This document shows, in pieces, positions 1 to 9,866 of a stretch of DNA of 64,000 bases. The stretch comes from Tillus elongatus. Its lineage: Eukaryota > Arthropoda > Insecta > Coleoptera > Cleridae. Position 1 is the first letter of the stretch. Every line of letters begins with the position of its first letter. The notes beneath the pieces were generated by a model that saw only the letters and a program-made list of their open reading frames with translations, was not told the origin of the DNA and did not search any database. The DNA lies in the NCBI GenBank assembly GCA_964006375.1, contig OZ023264.1:11480225-11544224 (forward strand). The letters run 5' to 3'. The position numbers and the translations under genes were made by a program.

Positions 1-479
1 AATTGTTAGTTGGTTGTACCACTTCATAATTTGATTATGCTTTGGTTGTACATTGCACACAGCTCTATCTATAAAATTGTGTGTTAATGAGAGCTGTCCT
101 GACAACATACTACCTGGTTCTGCACCGAGATGGCGTCCCTGTCATATCTCTCACAATGTTCTCCAGTCTGACATCTTGCAATAACTTCCATTGTTTATAT
201 TTTTATCTACGATTTATTTAAATAGCATGGCAGTACATATAACGTCATCTGTCTTTGTCCAACATTGTAAATATTGCATTACAGAATCTGAAGTGATGTC
301 AAGGGTTAATTTAGTATTAATTTCGAATAACCTTATTTTCCTTTGATCAAACAACTTGAAAATTGGTACACCACGTCTGTCTATGTTTTCTATATTTTAG
401 TTTCAATCACTTAGGCAATTTGAGAGATATTGAGTTTTAAAAAATATTTTTTAATTTTTTATTAAGAAAAGTTGGCCGT
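1..479. other. unassigned AT-rich sequence
   Basis: I see no convincing reading frame, RNA gene or recognisable repeat end in this stretch. It precedes a cluster of transposon fragments and is probably decayed mobile DNA, but that is inference only. Confidence 0.4.
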
Positions 480-588
480 TAAGATTTGATAAATGAACTC
501 ATCCAAGCCATTAGCAAAGTAAGGGTAATTTCTAAATTTGGTCTAAATCAGAGAAGTGAAGTCTTTTTTGATTTATCGGTTGGATAAT
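480..588 (+). repeat. MAR repeat, segment that normally precedes (TA)n
   Basis: The run containing GAACTCATCCAAGCCATTA and ending TTATCGGTTGGATA matches the segment found directly before (TA)n arrays at about 9.8, 46.4, 51.8, 62.3 and 63.9 kb. I call this family MAR (microsatellite-associated repeat). Here the TA array is missing and a DUF4817 transposon copy begins where it should be; the far half of the MAR resumes at 1515. Confidence 0.65.
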
Positions 589-817
589 ACATCTCAATTT
601 GTTCGTTGTCAACAATGAGTTTAGCCCTATATGCACCTTTTTCTAGACAGTTTTTGAAATTGTCTACTATTCGTGTGAGGGTTTTACGTGACGGTTTGTG
701 TTTATCTGGATATCTATCAGCAAATGTATCACACGTTCGCAAAATTACTTTATTACATTCTCCATAAATAGCAAATAAATTTAAATAATCTTCGTGTGTG
801 TAATGTAACTGTGCCAT
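548..817 (-). pseudogene. DUF4817-type transposase N-terminal fragment (chimeric ORF)
   Basis: The 89-residue frame starts at the ATG at 817. Its first 55 or so residues (Y-THEDY-NL-AIYGECN ... FADRYP ... PSRKTLTRIV) have the arrangement of the DUF4817 helix-turn-helix domain, which lies at the N-terminus of many insect mariner-like transposases. No DDE catalytic part follows, so it is a fragment. The last dozen codons are read from the neighbouring MAR repeat, so the stop codon is not the original one and the frame is chimeric. A related, more decayed copy lies at 39.5 kb on the plus strand. The family call is moderately sure; function is excluded by truncation. Confidence 0.6.
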
Positions 818-1514
818 TATTAGCTAGTTAATCAACAAACTGTCAAAGTTTCCATAGAAACACACTCGGCAATTTATTTTCCATGACTAACGCTTATGGT
901 AGGAAATTTATCAAAATATTAGGCTTTGAAATGAGTTTTTTCAAAATAAAATGAAAACCGTTTGATTTAGGTATAGGTAATTACATACAAAGTATCAGTG
1001 ATTTTTTTGAGCTTAACACGATAGTGTTATAAAAAAAAGGGGTTCCAATTTGAAAATCGCGAGATTTTTGCAATTTCTCATTGCAAACTTTAAGAATTTT
1101 TTTTTGCACACTCTATACTTTATCGTTAGTCTCGATGTGGAAATAGATGAAGTGAAATATCTTTCAAGATAATTCTAAAAATCGAAACGAAATATGTTCT
1201 TATTATAAACATATCGGTATCTTTATGACTGGCCGTAAATGTCAAATTTTATCTTAAAGTCTAAATATCTTCTGGATGGTTGATGATAGGTATAGAACAT
1301 TATTTACAAAAAGTGTTCAGAATTTATTGTAGAATCCGAAACTGCAATAAAATACAGGATGTTCCATTTAAAATAAGCAAATCGACATCTACTTCCGGTA
1401 TAACCGGCAGTGCCGGCATCTTGAAAATATTTTTAACCTGTGGCCCCCAACGACTTTAGTGTAATATCCAATTATCAGGTTTTTCCTATTGATAGTTTTC
1501 CCGCAATCGATCGT
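589..1514 (-). mobile_element. truncated DUF4817 transposon, copy 1
   Basis: Read on the minus strand, 1514 down to about 589 is collinear with 38795-39640 on the plus strand over the whole untranslated leader and the start of the DUF4817 frame. The two copies differ by scattered substitutions. Copy 1 lacks the first about 20 bases of the terminus (starting CAGGGTGG) present at 38778. It is bounded on both sides by the two halves of one MAR repeat, as if it had entered the TA tract of that repeat. Confidence 0.7.
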
Positions 1515-1640
1515 GGAAATGGGTTCCAGAGGCCCTAATTCGCGCTCATTTGAAGACATTTTCCGAAAGTCTCACCATCGCTACCTCTTTATTAGTGAAT
1601 TTTCTGGATTAAAATTCACTAAAAATAAAAAACACCTATA
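1515..1640 (+). repeat. MAR repeat, distal segment with hairpin end
   Basis: This matches the segment that follows (TA)n at 51.9 and 62.5 kb: GGGTTC-AG-GGCCCTAATT, GCGCTCATTT, then TATTAGTGAATTTT facing AAAATTCACTAA. The last part is an inverted repeat able to form a hairpin. Confidence 0.65.
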
Positions 1641-1789
1641 TCCTAATGTACGAGATGTACAAAATGCATGCTTTAAACGTCTTCGCAACATCCTAATTGT
1701 AAATAAAAAAGTATTCTAACGTTAATCATCTAAGGTGTCAGTAATAAAAATGTCTTCTAACGTTAATCAACATCTAAGGTGTCAGTTAA
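1641..1789. other. unassigned, with a short imperfect direct repeat
   Basis: A unit beginning TCTAACGTTAATCA and ending AAGGTGTCAGT occurs twice, at about 1716-1742 and 1753-1786. No gene is seen. Confidence 0.4.
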
Positions 1790-2065
1790 ATCGTGTGGTT
1801 TGGTTTTGTTTACCAAACTTTTCACATATCGTATAAGAAAGAGCGGTCTAATAGCGTAAGATCGGGTGATCCTACTGGATATTCTAACGATCGCCGCTAC
1901 CTTTACCTATCCATACCGATTTTGAAACATTAAGTCGAGGTACTGCCAGGCATTAATTTGGTAATGTGCTGCTGTCCCATCCTGCTGGAACGTGTGGGTC
2001 TGCTCCAAGCATTTTTCGGAGATTTTCCAGAAAGCTTATCGTGAGATAATCCGCAAAATTACCGT
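1790..2065 (-). pseudogene. transposase catalytic-domain relic (DUF4817/mariner-like)
   Basis: Reading the minus strand from about 2065, one frame gives THTFQQDGTAAHYQ followed by YLDLMFQNRYG; a shifted frame then gives SPDLTLLDRSFLYDM. These match the second and third catalytic blocks of the DDE transposases (QQDG--PHY and SPDLTPLDF) that carry DUF4817 at their N-terminus in insects. At least one stop and one frameshift separate the blocks. It is not part of the adjacent element at 589-1514, whose reading frame points away and ends at 548, so it is a second broken copy. Confidence 0.6.
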
Positions 2066-2639
2066 GGATTTTCTTTACAACTTGGGATCTTAAGTTAGAG
2101 AGAGAAAGCCTATTTGACTATTTAATTTAGAACGATTTCACCAATAAGTGGGGTCAATAAAACAAAGGATGATTTAGCAACGTGAAGAAAAGTAAACAGG
2201 AAGTATTATTCATACATTTTATCATACTAAGCATGAGTCAACAATGAAATTGTAGTAAATTATTAAATAAAAAACCTTGAGAATTGGAATGCAATTTATG
2301 ACATCATGATGATTGGACTCAGTCGCGACGTTGTCAGAATGAGCGAGTTCTATTTATATATTTATTAGGAATCATAATCATAATAGGGATGAAAATGAGC
2401 ATAAAGTTAAACGGCCAACAACTTGAAGAAATAAAAATGTTCATATGTTTGTTGGGAGTATTATTAATGATAATATTAAGTGTTTCAAAGAACTAAGAAA
2501 AATTACGTTGGCAAAACAAGTATATATCACTAGTAAACATTTGAACTTATATGGACCCGAGGAAAGCTTTGAATATTAAGCAGGACTTGAAGAGACTAGT
2601 TCACACTTTTTTTTGTGCTTTAAAGTCGGTTTATTTGTA
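2066..2639. other. unassigned AT-rich sequence
   Basis: No supported gene, RNA or repeat boundary is visible here. Confidence 0.4.
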
Positions 2640-2885
2640 GGACTATAGCCAATCACTGACGCCAGGGAGCAGTTTCACGTCACTATCGTAGAAATTTTGC
2701 CGAACCACTTTATGTGAGGAGGGTAGGGATCTTTAATCTTACCATCTCATGGACCGACGGCTTTACGCCCCCTTCGAAGGGCGAAACGTGCAGGCATTCA
2801 ACTTGCTCAAATATAATCTCACAACCTACGTTAATGTTAATTTTACAGTATGTACTGAAAAAGTGAAAGAAGGACACTTCACATG
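2640..2885 (-). repeat. SINE body without tRNA-like head
   Basis: This matches 54451-54690 over about 240 bases, including blocks such as GACGCCAGGGAGC, GGATCTTTAA, CATTCAACTTGCTCAAATA and TACAGTATGTACTG. The other copy has a tRNA-like head with A and B boxes on the minus strand; here the sequence diverges where the head would begin, so this copy is truncated. Confidence 0.7.
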
Positions 2886-3435
2886 ATACATTTTAATAAT
2901 AAGTTATTTAGTAATGAAAATTTTTAAAAGCGAAACGTGAAAACCAAGAAAAGTGAATCTTTGCAACGAAATAAGGTTATACTAACGCATTACATGAGTA
3001 TATTTATATTGGTCAGGTGAAGCGAGATATGCTCCAAAACATGTCGCAAAGTGAATACTTTTCTTTAAAAAAATCCAAATAACTCCAAAGCTTGCTGCTG
3101 CCTTAATTTTTATTGCGATTTTCGTCATCTACACCCTAAAACACGTCTGTATACCAAATTTCATAAGAAGCGAACACGTGCGGAAAGTAAACTTGTTTCA
3201 TTGACTGAAATGAAGTTGGTCATATCCATATATTTCTTAATTTCTGAGATTTCACTTTATCAGACGGCAACATGGCAAACATGAGTGTTTATTTCTTACT
3301 GTCAAATAAAAGTCAAAAACGTCAAACTGATAGGAAATACTCATCTGACTGATATATGTCTACTACGTGACAACACACAATAAACTTTTGTAAATTTTTT
3401 ACATTCCACATTTAATTTAGTGATAAACGACCAAA
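2886..3435. other. region upstream of the small proline-rich gene
   Basis: No coding region is seen. The last about 100 bases should hold the promoter and leader of the gene at 3436. TTTAATTTAG just before the leader could be a splice acceptor, but this is not shown. Confidence 0.35.
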
Positions 3436-3699
3436 ATGCATAGTAAAGATCCAGAGCCAGAAGATAAAGCAAACAATTCTGAAAACAAAACAGATCAGCC
3501 ACCAACTCCAACACCGACTCCCACGCCTCAAAACCAACCAACTGAAACAGAAACAGAACCACTGCCAAGGGAGGTAACTTTAACAGATCAGCTCAACAAG
3601 AAACTGCTTCAATCATTTCTTACAAGAATCAACCAAATAGAGCCACCACCACAAAACAGCGAGGCGGGCGATCCGTCAGATTTCGATGATTTTGAATGA
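3436..3699 (+). CDS. small proline/threonine-rich acidic protein, unknown function
   Basis: This is an 87-residue frame with a good insect start context (CCAAAATG). I do not recognise the family. Residues 1-50 are low complexity and polar, with PPTPTPTPTP and ETETE runs. Residues about 51-70 (TLTDQLNKKLLQSFLTRIN) look like a conserved amphipathic helix, and the tail is acidic (DPSDFDDFE). Base composition and codon use resemble a host gene more than the surrounding repeats. It stops 123 bp before the Tipin ATG on the same strand with no AATAAA between them, so the two frames could share a transcript. Alternatively it is a separate small gene, or an upstream reading frame that regulates Tipin. 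No transposon similarity is seen. Confidence 0.65.
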   Translation: MHSKDPEPEDKANNSENKTDQPPTPTPTPTPQNQPTETETEPLPREVTLTDQLNKKLLQSFLTRINQIEPPPQNSEAGDPSDFDDFE

Positions 3700-3822
3700 A
3701 GCGTAAAAAAAGTATCCATTTTATCATATCATAACCTCAATAATTTAGTTTTTAGCGGGAAAGCTTAAGTTTTGTTATCAGCTTGTATCTCAACGTTTCT
3801 TCGTTTTAGAAAACTGCAAATA

Positions 3823-4245
3823 ATGTATTCTGCTGAAGATTTGTTTACAGAAGAGGCCGAAGAAGACTTGGAAAGGATTATAGAAAGAGATGGCGAAGAA
3901 AACATAGGACAAGATCAAGATGAACCAAATGAGGGTGGAGACAATGAAGGTGATCAAAATGAAGAGGCAGAAGAAGCTGCAGACACCAAAACAGTGAAAC
4001 CAAAACGGGTAGTTCGTAATCCACAGCCGAAACTCAATGAAGAAACGTTGAGGAACCCGAAGGGTCTTCTGTGTTTGGAGTCTATGTTCGAGAGAGTGAA
4101 ATTCAAAGGGCGGGGCTATGAGGAGCAAGATTTGAATGTGTTGATGAAAACATACGAGTATTGGTGTCATCGGATGTTTCCAAAGTATCCATTTGACGAT
4201 TCTATAGCCAAACTGGAGAAGCTTGGGACAAAGAAACCTGTTCAG
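3823..4245 (+). CDS. Tipin: Tipin, coding exon 1 (Swi3 domain)
   Basis: This exon encodes residues 1-141 of a TIPIN/Swi3/Csm3 protein, which binds Timeless and, with Claspin, stabilises stalled replication forks and supports checkpoint signalling in the nucleus. After an acidic N-terminus (residues 5-60), the Swi3 domain starts at about residue 64 with KRVVRNPQPKL and continues through GLLCLESMFERVKFKGRGYE, a tryptophan-containing helix (YEYWCHRMFPKYPFDD) and LEKLGTKKPVQ. These are family hallmarks. I chose the ATG at 3823 because the open frame upstream has no ATG. The exon ends at CAG|GTTAG (4245/4246) in phase 0. The next coding exon starts with AYLKRIR, which restores the family's usual KKxVQxxLKRIR motif. 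Confidence 0.95.
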
Positions 4246-4436
4246 GTTAGATTCACTAATTTATTTAGGTCTTTTTAGTTAAATTATTTTGGCTCAGAGT
4301 AATGCTGTTTCGGTAAACGTTGAATATAAGGTACAGAGAATAGTGACAGTTACGAAATGCAAATTTCAACCGTGAAATTGCTTGCATGATTGCCACATTT
4401 ATTTACTATAATTTATTTTTGTTTCTTACCCATTAC

Positions 4437-4500
4437 ATGCCACAATAGACCTTATGGTCGCGGTGGAGGGACCGATATGGACCACTCACAAACTAACATA
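4437..4500 (+). repeat. 3' end fragment of the monomer-array element
   Basis: GCCACAATAGACCT, GGTCGCGGTGGAGGGAC and CCACTCACAAA match 23492-23542, the end of the tandem-monomer element at 21955-23560. Only this terminal part is present here. Confidence 0.55.
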
Positions 4501-4713
4501 CCCATTACATTTGTTTTCTTGCTTATAAAACGTTGGAAAATATCAGTGAGTAATAATAATAGTAATAACAATAATTACAACAGAGAATGGAAAATAGAAA
4601 GTAGATAAGATGCCAAAATTGATGTGAGAGTTAATAATATCAAAAATTGAAAAACTTGAATGGGGTCTCGCACCAGGAAATGGACTTGAGCACAGGTTTT
4701 ATTAAATCGCTAT

Positions 4714-4721
4714 AAACAAGG
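4714..4721 (+). repeat. 8 bp target site duplication, left (AAACAAGG)
   Basis: This is identical to 7344-7351. An 8 bp duplication is the size made by hAT transposases, and it fixes the limits of the element between the two copies. Confidence 0.85.
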
Positions 4722-7343
4722 CAGGGGCGTGCGGTGACATTTTAAATAAGGGAAGCAATTTTCAGAAACTTACCTATTTGTAGTGTAACTCAATTCTTCT
4801 GTCGTTTTTGGCAAATTCTTAATAATGTCATAAAACTGTGGATTCTGGGACATTTCCTCGACGAAGTTATTTTCAATTGACAAAATTGAAATTTGGGAAC
4901 GTCTTTCTTGTCCTGTTGAATTCCTAACAAAACTCTTGATACGTTTCAATGTAGGACAATCTCGTTCTACAGACACACTAGTAGCAGGAATTGTTAATAC
5001 TAATTCACATAATTTGAACGCTTCAGAATATGCATTTTTCAATTTTGATTCTTTTAAGAAAGTTAAAGGTTCACTTGCGTTAGTTTTTGTGTCAATAACA
5101 CCGGTTTCATAAATGACTGTAAGTTCTGATCGTAATAAGGCTTTGTCAAAATAATGTCCATAGTGGTGGAATAATGATTTGAATGAATCTTCTGGGAAAG
5201 GTATCCCTACAAATCCTCCAAAATTACACAATTCAAGAAATTTCAGGTCACTGAGATGATCAAATCTGCAGTTAATTTGCTGCTGAATTTGATCTATGAT
5301 TTTGTAGAAAAGGCGGCGCTAAGAAGTTTGAAGGTCTCCCACATTATCAGTGCACAGACGCTTTCTTCGTGGCTCACTTTTCCTAATTCCATTGTTTTTT
5401 CCAGAACTTATCAAATTCATTCCTTTTTTGAATTATAATGGATTTAAATTCACTAATTTTCTTCAGGCAAAAACCAATGTCATTTGTTTTACATTGCAAT
5501 ATGTTAAATACATTATCTGAAAACGGAAATATTTCCGAAAATATATTAAGTAAAAAATTAAAATTAAAGTCTCTTTTCAAACCATCCAAAATTCCTCTAG
5601 AACTATTTATTGTTTCTGCATCCCAATTTTTGCTATTTTCTATTATGTTTTCAAAAAGTTCAATTAACGATTCACGGTGTTCAAATATAGTTCACACAAG
5701 TCTGCTGTTGTAGTTCCATCGGGTTGCAGCTACTTTGGGTAAACGTTTTTTAACAATTGAGTCTAAGGCTTGTGTGCACTTCATAGATTTGGAAAAAAAG
5801 CAGCCATTCCACTTAGGGTAGCAAAAACACCTTACATTCTTTAATATGATTTATGGGATAAAATTTAATTTAATTTATGAGCACAACAGTGTACAAATAG
5901 AGCACTGGAAAACGTTTCCCACACTTTAGCTTGAAGACCTCCTAAATGTCCGGCTATAACAGCAGCCCCATCATTGCTTTGGGCAATTTATTTATTATCA
6001 GTCTCCTCAATATGTTTCATAATATTAAGCACAATTTTATATAGAGCATTTGCGGTACGATCTTCTGTCACATTTTTAAAGGCTAAAAATCTTTCTTGCT
6101 CCCATTCATTTTTACATAGCGTATTACTACAGATAGTTGACTTAAATTAGTTACGTCGGTTGTTTCATCTAGAACAATAGCAATGAAATGAGTCTGTTTA
6201 ATTTCAGATTTAATTCTGTTCAAAATAATAGTGGCAGCAGCCGCAATAAAGAAACTAGGTCTTGAAAGTTTCCTCTATTTGCAGATGTAGTTGTTTCGTC
6301 ATGACCCCTGAACCCTAATTCATGCTGACCAAGAAAACACACAACATCAATAAGTCTTTTTAATATGTTTCTGTTTTTATCAACCAGTTCATTGTGTTGG
6401 CGATGACTAATTTCTATCTGCTTGTCAATGGCGTGTTCAATTCGCGTTTGTTTCAAAGACACTTAATTTTAAAATGGTCTGTAAATGCGCTTTAGACATA
6501 ACATGTCTTTTTACTACTTTATGTAGATTATTCAAGTCTGAAAACCCACTTTTATTCCACACCCCCTTTTCAGTCACAATAGACTACCAGGCCAACAAAA
6601 CAGTTTATTCCTGTTAACCATTCATATTGTTTATAAGTTTTTTCCGCGTCGAAATGTCGAATACATGTTTTAATTCTTGTATTTAAGTTTTTTAGAGTAG
6701 GTTTCGGCCTACCTTTATTAATATAGCAAGTTTTTCAGCAAACGATAAAGCTGAAAATCCTTTGGTTATCAAAAAACACACGACACAATCACAGTTATTA
6801 TTACCACTTGTTCGTAAAGTTTGTAAATTCCCACCCCCACCGACGCCGCTGTTAAAAGCTGATGTAGTTGCAGCCATATTAATAATCATATATTTCTACG
6901 AAATAATCAGAGACATTCACGTTGTACGTGCATATGGTCTTCCAACACGTTCTACATGTTGAAATATACGTACATTGCGTCGAGCATCGAGCAAGGGTTT
7001 CTCATTATGTGGCCTGCTGGCTACGTATATTTAACTGTAGTCATTGCATCCACTCTCGTAGTATCAGGTTCATGCTGTTGGTTGGCGGTCGGTTTACTGG
7101 GACGACGTCCTTGCCAAGAGCGCATATACAAGTACAGTATGATGCATAATAAATAATTATGTGTGAGCTTGCGAATTAAAAATTGTAATAGATAAATTAG
7201 TTTTAGAATTTGAAAGTCCAAATTAAAAATATAAAATGGATTTTAAAAAATGCGGTTTAATACAAATTATTTTTAAGTAGGTATGTGGTCGTTATTTTAA
7301 GGGAAGCAGTGCATCCCTTGCTTCCATGGACCGCACGCCACTA
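4722..7343 (-). mobile_element. hAT transposon (2.6 kb, decayed) with intact ends
   Basis: The left end reads CAGGGGCGTGCGG and the right end, on the minus strand, TAGTGGCGTGCGG. These form terminal inverted repeats, flanked by a perfect 8 bp duplication AAACAAGG (4714-4721 and 7344-7351). Internal minus-strand coding remnants occur in the order expected for a DUF4371 / hAT-dimerisation transposase: N-terminal part (about 6889-6690), DUF4371 part (6462-6220), middle (5589-5383) and C-terminal hATC part (5231-4770). It lies in the Tipin intron on the opposite strand and must be inactive because the frame is broken in many places. Confidence 0.88.
4770..6889 (-). pseudogene. hAT transposase (ZMYM1-like, DUF4371 + hATC), broken
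   Basis: Several minus-strand pieces belong to one transposase. Near 6462-6220, NILKRLIDVVCFLGQHELGFRGHDE is the start of DUF4371. Near 5560-5400, FNILQCKTNDIGFCLKKI is typical of the middle part. At 5231-4770, LVLTIPATSVSVERDCPTLKRIKSFVRN is the hATC dimerisation region, where the usual SVERSFS is changed to SVERDCP. Stops and frameshifts separate the pieces. The gene is a relic; the hAT family assignment is firm because of both sequence and ends. Confidence 0.85.
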
Positions 7344-7351
7344 AAACAAGG
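7344..7351 (+). repeat. 8 bp target site duplication, right (AAACAAGG)
   Basis: Direct copy of 4714-4721, bounding the hAT element. Confidence 0.85.
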
Positions 7352-7745
7352 CCTTATGGGGGTTTCGCCGCAGGGATTTTCCTTCCCCTCTCACGTGCGT
7401 ACAACCAAGAATTTTTTTTGTTCATACCCTCTAAGGAAGTTATGGGACCTGGCATGAATAGGGGTGATGTGCAGGGTAGGCAGGGTTTAAGAGGGATATG
7501 GCTTCAGGATGTGAAAAATACAGCTTTCAAGCCGTTTTCTTTGCATTTTCTGCTCATATTTCCTTTCTGCTACCTACCCCGCCCAGCACCCCTGGTCCCC
7601 TAACTTCCTTGGGGGGTGAGAACAAGAAATTTTTCTTGCGGGTTGTGCACCCTTGGGGGAGTCCTAGGCAAGTTTAAAACATTTTTTTTTTTGAAAAGCG
7701 TTTGGGAGTTAAACTGCAAATTTACCTGATACAAATTTGTATCAT
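7352..7745 (+). repeat. single arm of the GC-rich foldback repeat
   Basis: This matches one arm of the foldback at 44965-45775: TTTTCCTTCCCCTC, CGTACAACCA, AGGAAGTTATGGGACCTGG, ACCTACCCCGCCCAGCACCC, TAACTTCCTTGGGGGGT, and ending AACTGCAAATTTACC. The arm itself contains an inner inverted pair, AGGAAGTTA...GG and CC...TAACTTCCT. Confidence 0.65.
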
Positions 7746-8169
7746 GGTACATTACGTTTTATTTTGTAATCTAATTTATAGTTAAATTTTTAGATCTGGT
7801 AACACCTTCACATTTATTGTGATATAACGTGATTTGCGACATGCACAGTTTGTCTGTACCCTATATTCAACGTTTACCGGCGTTTCTTTTGCAGGGCATG
7901 TTTGAATACGTTTCTGAGAGGAAATTAGTGTTAGTAAAAAAATAAACAAACTATGTTTTTTTTTCTTAGTAAAATTATTTCATGTTAAGTACAGATGTAG
8001 AGCCTTCTTATCTGGCTTCACAATTGCTTGTTTTCTTCTCTGTAACTAGTTTCACCCTTAAATGGCATTCTCAAGACATGGTTTTAGAATAATTAATAAT
8101 ATAATTAATACATGCATATCTCTTGGTTAACCATTTGCTTGATTATAATTCATGTTTCGTTTGTTACAG

Positions 8170-9252
8170 GCATATTTAAAAAGAATACGTCTGGGCATGT
8201 TAACGGACTCTGATTATCAACCAGAAGTCTTGGATAATGCTGCTCACAGTGGTGACAGCGATATTGATGATGAAAATGCCATGCCGAATTATCAAAACAA
8301 CACACCTGATGATAACCTTGGATTAAATAACACAGAAGACGCTTTGAACAATATCCAAGAAGATCCCTTTGACAGTTTAATATCTCAAGTCCAAAAACCA
8401 ATACCTGCAGTGGTAGAATTAACCGAAGAACAGTTAAAACGCATGCAGGAAAACAAGGAAAGAGCAGAACGTTTAAGGCAGGAAAGAATAAAGAAGCTTC
8501 AACAGAAAACAATCGCTCCATCTCAAGAGTCTACAGAAAATACATCTATTGAAAATAGTCAAAACAACAAAGATATAAGTGGATCTCAAGAGGTACTTGA
8601 AAATCAAAACGAAGCCTCGAGTGCTAACCATAATTTGGAATTGCCTTCAGATCATTTAGGGCAATCAGAAACCAGAAATGAAAACTTCACAGAACCAGAA
8701 TCACAGGAAAAAATTCTTGACCACACTCTTTGTTATACCAAAGGAAAGCAAATGAGTGACCACGCTTCCCAAAATTTACTGCCACAAAGTTTTGATCATT
8801 GTGCTGATGATATCCAAGAAAATAGCAATAATATGGAAGTTGATGAAGAAATGGAAATACAGAAAGAACAAGAGTGTTTACAGCATAATTCTACTGAAGA
8901 AAGTGAAGAAAATATGGGAACTGTTTTAAGCATTTCAGCAAAAGCCAGTTTTAGTTATTCTGATATACCAACAGCTTCTGTTAGTGATGCCCTAATTGGT
9001 ATTGGTATGGAAAAAGAAAGAAGCCCCCATTCCAAAGTGTCTTCAGCTCCAGTTGCTGCAGATTTTGATAGTGATGATGTTGAGATGGAAACCCTTGAAA
9101 TCAGTAACCTTACAACTGAAGAGTGTAATCAAAATGAAACTAGAATAAATGCAGAAGAGACAGTTTCAAGTGAAGTAAAGAATCAAGCTGGATGTGAAGC
9201 AGATGAGATGGAAAATAATGAAGAAAACAGTGAAAATACAAGTATTATATAA
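8170..9252 (+). CDS. Tipin: Tipin, coding exon 2 (end of Swi3 domain and acidic tail)
   Basis: This exon encodes residues 142-501. It begins AYLKRIRLGML, the last helix of the Swi3 domain, directly after the acceptor TTGTTACAG. A long, poorly conserved tail follows. It is rich in Glu, Asn, Ser and Gln, with a basic stretch near exon residues 75-115 (LKRMQENKERAERLRQERIK, likely a charged helix), and ends in a very acidic stretch before TAA at 9250-9252. Human TIPIN is about 300 residues, so this tail is long; such tails vary among insects. A cryptic ATG at 8152 lies inside the intron and is not the start. No stop or frameshift is seen, so the gene looks functional. Confidence 0.93.
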   Translation, partial: AYLKRIRLGMLTDSDYQPEVLDNAAHSGDSDIDDENAMPNYQNNTPDDNLGLNNTEDALNNIQEDPFDSLISQVQKPIPAVVELTEEQLKRMQENKERAERLRQERIKKLQQKTIAPSQESTENTSIENSQNNKDISGSQEVLENQNEASSANHNLELPSDHLGQSETRNENFTEPESQEKILDHTLCYTKGKQMSDHASQNLLPQSFDHCADDIQENSNNMEVDEEMEIQKEQECLQHNSTEESEENMGTVLSISAKASFSYSDIPTASVSDALIGIGMEKERSPHSKVSSAPVAADFDSDDVEMETLEISNLTTEECNQNETRINAEETVSSEVKNQAGCEADEMENNEENSENTSII

Positions 9253-9331
9253 CCACAAATAGACTGAAACTTGAACGCACAATTACAAGTTGGCTTTGCA
9301 TTTTTGTATGTATCATTTAAATTTTATTATA

Positions 9332-9337
9332 AATAAA
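9332..9337 (+). terminator. candidate polyadenylation signal AATAAA of Tipin
   Basis: AATAAA lies 80 bp after the Tipin stop codon, and repeat DNA begins at about 9405, so this is the natural 3' end. Confidence 0.55.
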
Positions 9338-9404
9338 ATAAGTATATATCTCACCAATTGTTTTTATATATTTTCCCTTATATAATAATTCTTCAATCAA
9401 AAAA

Positions 9405-9863
9405 ATCTCGGGACGCACCAAGTGCGTTATGGTAGTGAATTTTTATTAAATGCTTCAAATTTGAATAACTCAATTTTCTATAAACTAAGAAAGTTTAATT
9501 TTGGTATGTAGTAAGGTCTTTCTTAGGGCAAAATATCCACCAAATTTCATTTTTGTAATTTTCGGAGAAAAAATTTTTCGAAAGAAAATTTAAAATTTGA
9601 ATAACTCAATTTTCTATAAACCTAGAAAGTTGAATTTTGGTACGTAGTAAGGTCTCTCCCAAGGCAACATATATAGTAAATTTCATTAAAGCAGCTTTGT
9701 TATTTTCGGAGGAAAATTTTTTTTTTGAATGAAAACTCAAAATTTCCCCGGAAAACCTCGTCCGATTTTCCTGGCTAACGAACTCATCCAAGCCATTAAT
9801 AAAAGAAAGGCACTTGCCGAGTTTCATTGAAATCGGTTAATTATTTTTTGAGTTATTAGACGG

Positions 9864-9866
<3 letters not shown>
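9405..9866 (+). repeat. MAR repeat, left end and pre-(TA)n segment
   Basis: It starts CGGGACGCACCAAGTGCG and continues GTTATGGTAGTGAATTTTT, then AACTCAATTTTCTATAAA twice. It ends GAGTTATTAGACGGATACA directly before (TA)n. The same layout occurs at 61925-62372 and 63655-63935. Confidence 0.75.

Larger units (their letters stand above)
4246..8169 (+). other. Tipin: Tipin intron 1, transposon-filled
   Basis: The donor is GTTAGA at 4246 and the acceptor is TTTGTTACAG ending at 8169. Phase 0 is preserved, and joining the exons gives a continuous Swi3 domain. The 3.9 kb intron holds an unknown repeat end (4437-4500), a hAT element (4722-7343) and one arm of a GC-rich foldback repeat (7352-7745). 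The remainder (4246-4436, 7746-8169) shows no feature. Confidence 0.9.

Noticed and set aside
3772..3822. Earlier non-ATG start for Tipin
   Set aside because: The extension uses TTG and has no family similarity; the ATG at 3823 gives the expected acidic start.
8152..8169. ATG at 8152 as start of a separate 366-residue gene
   Set aside because: The upstream 18 bases are the polypyrimidine/acceptor of the Tipin intron, and the protein begins in the middle of the Swi3 domain.
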